A stretch of 46,065 nt of DNA, taken from an uncultured Methylococcaceae bacterium. Its GTDB lineage: Bacteria > Pseudomonadota > Gammaproteobacteria > Methylococcales > Methylomonadaceae. Shown here piece by piece: positions 45,690-46,065 of the stretch. The notes beneath the pieces are model-generated. The model ran no database searches, had not been told where the DNA came from, and saw only the letters and a program-made list of their open reading frames with translations. The DNA lies in assembly GCA_903945605.1 (NCBI GenBank), contig CAJAWH010000146.1, positions 1-46,065 on the forward strand. Reading direction: 5' to 3'. The position numbers and the translations under genes are program-made. Positions within the stretch are counted from its first letter, which is position 1. Every line of letters starts with the position of its first letter.

Positions 45690-45836
45690 GGTTTGGTTGA
45701 TGGTGGACTGCCTGGCGGCGCATCCACCCTAGCCGATTTAGATTTTTGTGGCGCGGCGACGTTCGGCGAGCAGGAACAGGATGCCGGATAACAGGCCGAT
45801 GCTAAGGCCAGCAAGGTTGGCGTCGATTTCGGGGGC
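45690..45836. repeat. Second copy of the 3' duplicated block
   Basis: Paralogous to 44761-44918: GGTTTGGTTG, the GGTGGA...TCCACC hairpin, then the sorting-signal codons read on the minus strand. Differences are scattered single bases and a shorter link of about ten bases between hairpin and stop codon. Confidence 0.65.
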
Positions 45837-45941
45837 ATCTGTATATTCAGATACTTGATAGTAGTAATCAGCTATTATTCCAATAACTTCAGTTGAGCTA
45901 ACCGCATTAAAAGTCTTACCATCGACCTGAATCCGTGACAT
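45738..45941 (-). CDS. Stub protein with the same PEID-type sorting signal
   Basis: 67 residues: about 36 of ordinary sequence (MSRIQVDGKTFNAVSSTEV...) and then the same C-terminal signal (APEIDANLAGLSIGLLSG...). No signal peptide is present and the only GAGG upstream lies too far (about 15 bases) to be a good ribosome-binding site. It reads as a broken copy of its neighbour, although a short functional gene cannot be excluded. Confidence 0.5.
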   Translation of the reverse strand: MSRIQVDGKTFNAVSSTEVIGIIADYYYQVSEYTDAPEIDANLAGLSIGLLSGILFLLAERRRATKI

Positions 45942-46029
45942 TAAATCACAAGAATGCCTCTATACGCATGATTTAAAAGGCATAATTTAGTAAAATAGGC
46001 TCAATATCTTTTCACCCATTGAGTGAGCC

Positions 46030-46065
46030 ATGAAACATTTTATCCTTGGACAATCCGAAACGGAA
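46030..46065 (+). CDS. Start of a gene cut by the window edge
   Basis: ATG at 46030 opens twelve codons (MKHFILGQSETE) to the edge. GAGTGAG precedes it and could be a weak ribosome-binding site. Too short to identify. Confidence 0.4.
   Translation, partial: MKHFILGQSETE

Overview
This window is a gammaproteobacterial chromosome segment. Three things point there: the run gshB-tonB-algH-ruvX-pyrR-pyrB-pyrC', which matches the order I know from Pseudomonas; an mlaFED(B)-murA-hisG run; and ntrBC, pqi, aas/lplT and yajR homologues of clear gammaproteobacterial type. A methanotroph-like relative (Methylococcales) would fit, but no diagnostic C1 gene is present, so the order is a guess.

Layout. 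1-575: 3' part of a DUF1566/Lcl-type protein. 685-1315: PIN-toxin/Phd-antitoxin pair with an operator palindrome. 1515-2423: KirBac-type potassium channel. 2432-2621: a 176-bp MITE-like element with terminal inverted repeats and a 7-bp target duplication. 2899-5836: molybdate transport and regulation (modA, modB, a short modC, modE). 5910-6719: TSUP-family permease. 6935-7466: decayed IS3-type remnant. 7669-11576: two overlapping genes, a SIR2-family NADase-like protein and a large helical partner, the best candidate here for an uncharacterised defence system. 11793-16139: mlaF-mlaE-mlaD-mlaB-murA-hisG operon (minus strand). 16320-18369: SulP transporter with a small ParB/Srx-like protein. 18370-18908: regulatory region with NtrC-type sites and a consensus sigma-54 promoter. 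18909-21366: ntrB-ntrC. 21379-21568: second 176-bp element, inserted at the lplT stop codon. 21562-24924: lplT and aas (lysophospholipid recycling). 25252-29734: yajR, glgP, trmL. 29741-33150: pqi-type lipid transport operon with pqiA split in two. 33783-36172: alpha-E and circularly permuted ATP-grasp genes behind a second sigma-54-like promoter. 36586-36990: rpmG and rpmB. 37208-43420: gshB through a YkgJ-family gene. 43645-44673: agmatine deiminase. 44820-45941: two proteins with a PEID-type C-terminal sorting signal, one of them a stub. 46030 onward: the start of another gene.

How parts connect. The mla and pqi clusters and aas/lplT all serve envelope phospholipid handling. NtrBC, its own sigma-54/NtrC control region and the sigma-54-like promoter of the ATP-grasp/alpha-E pair suggest a local nitrogen-control theme. 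PyrC' has lost the HxH metal motif, so it is probably a structural partner of PyrB rather than a working dihydroorotase. I saw no tRNA, rRNA or CRISPR array. All sequence comparisons are from memory and by eye; no search or folding was run.
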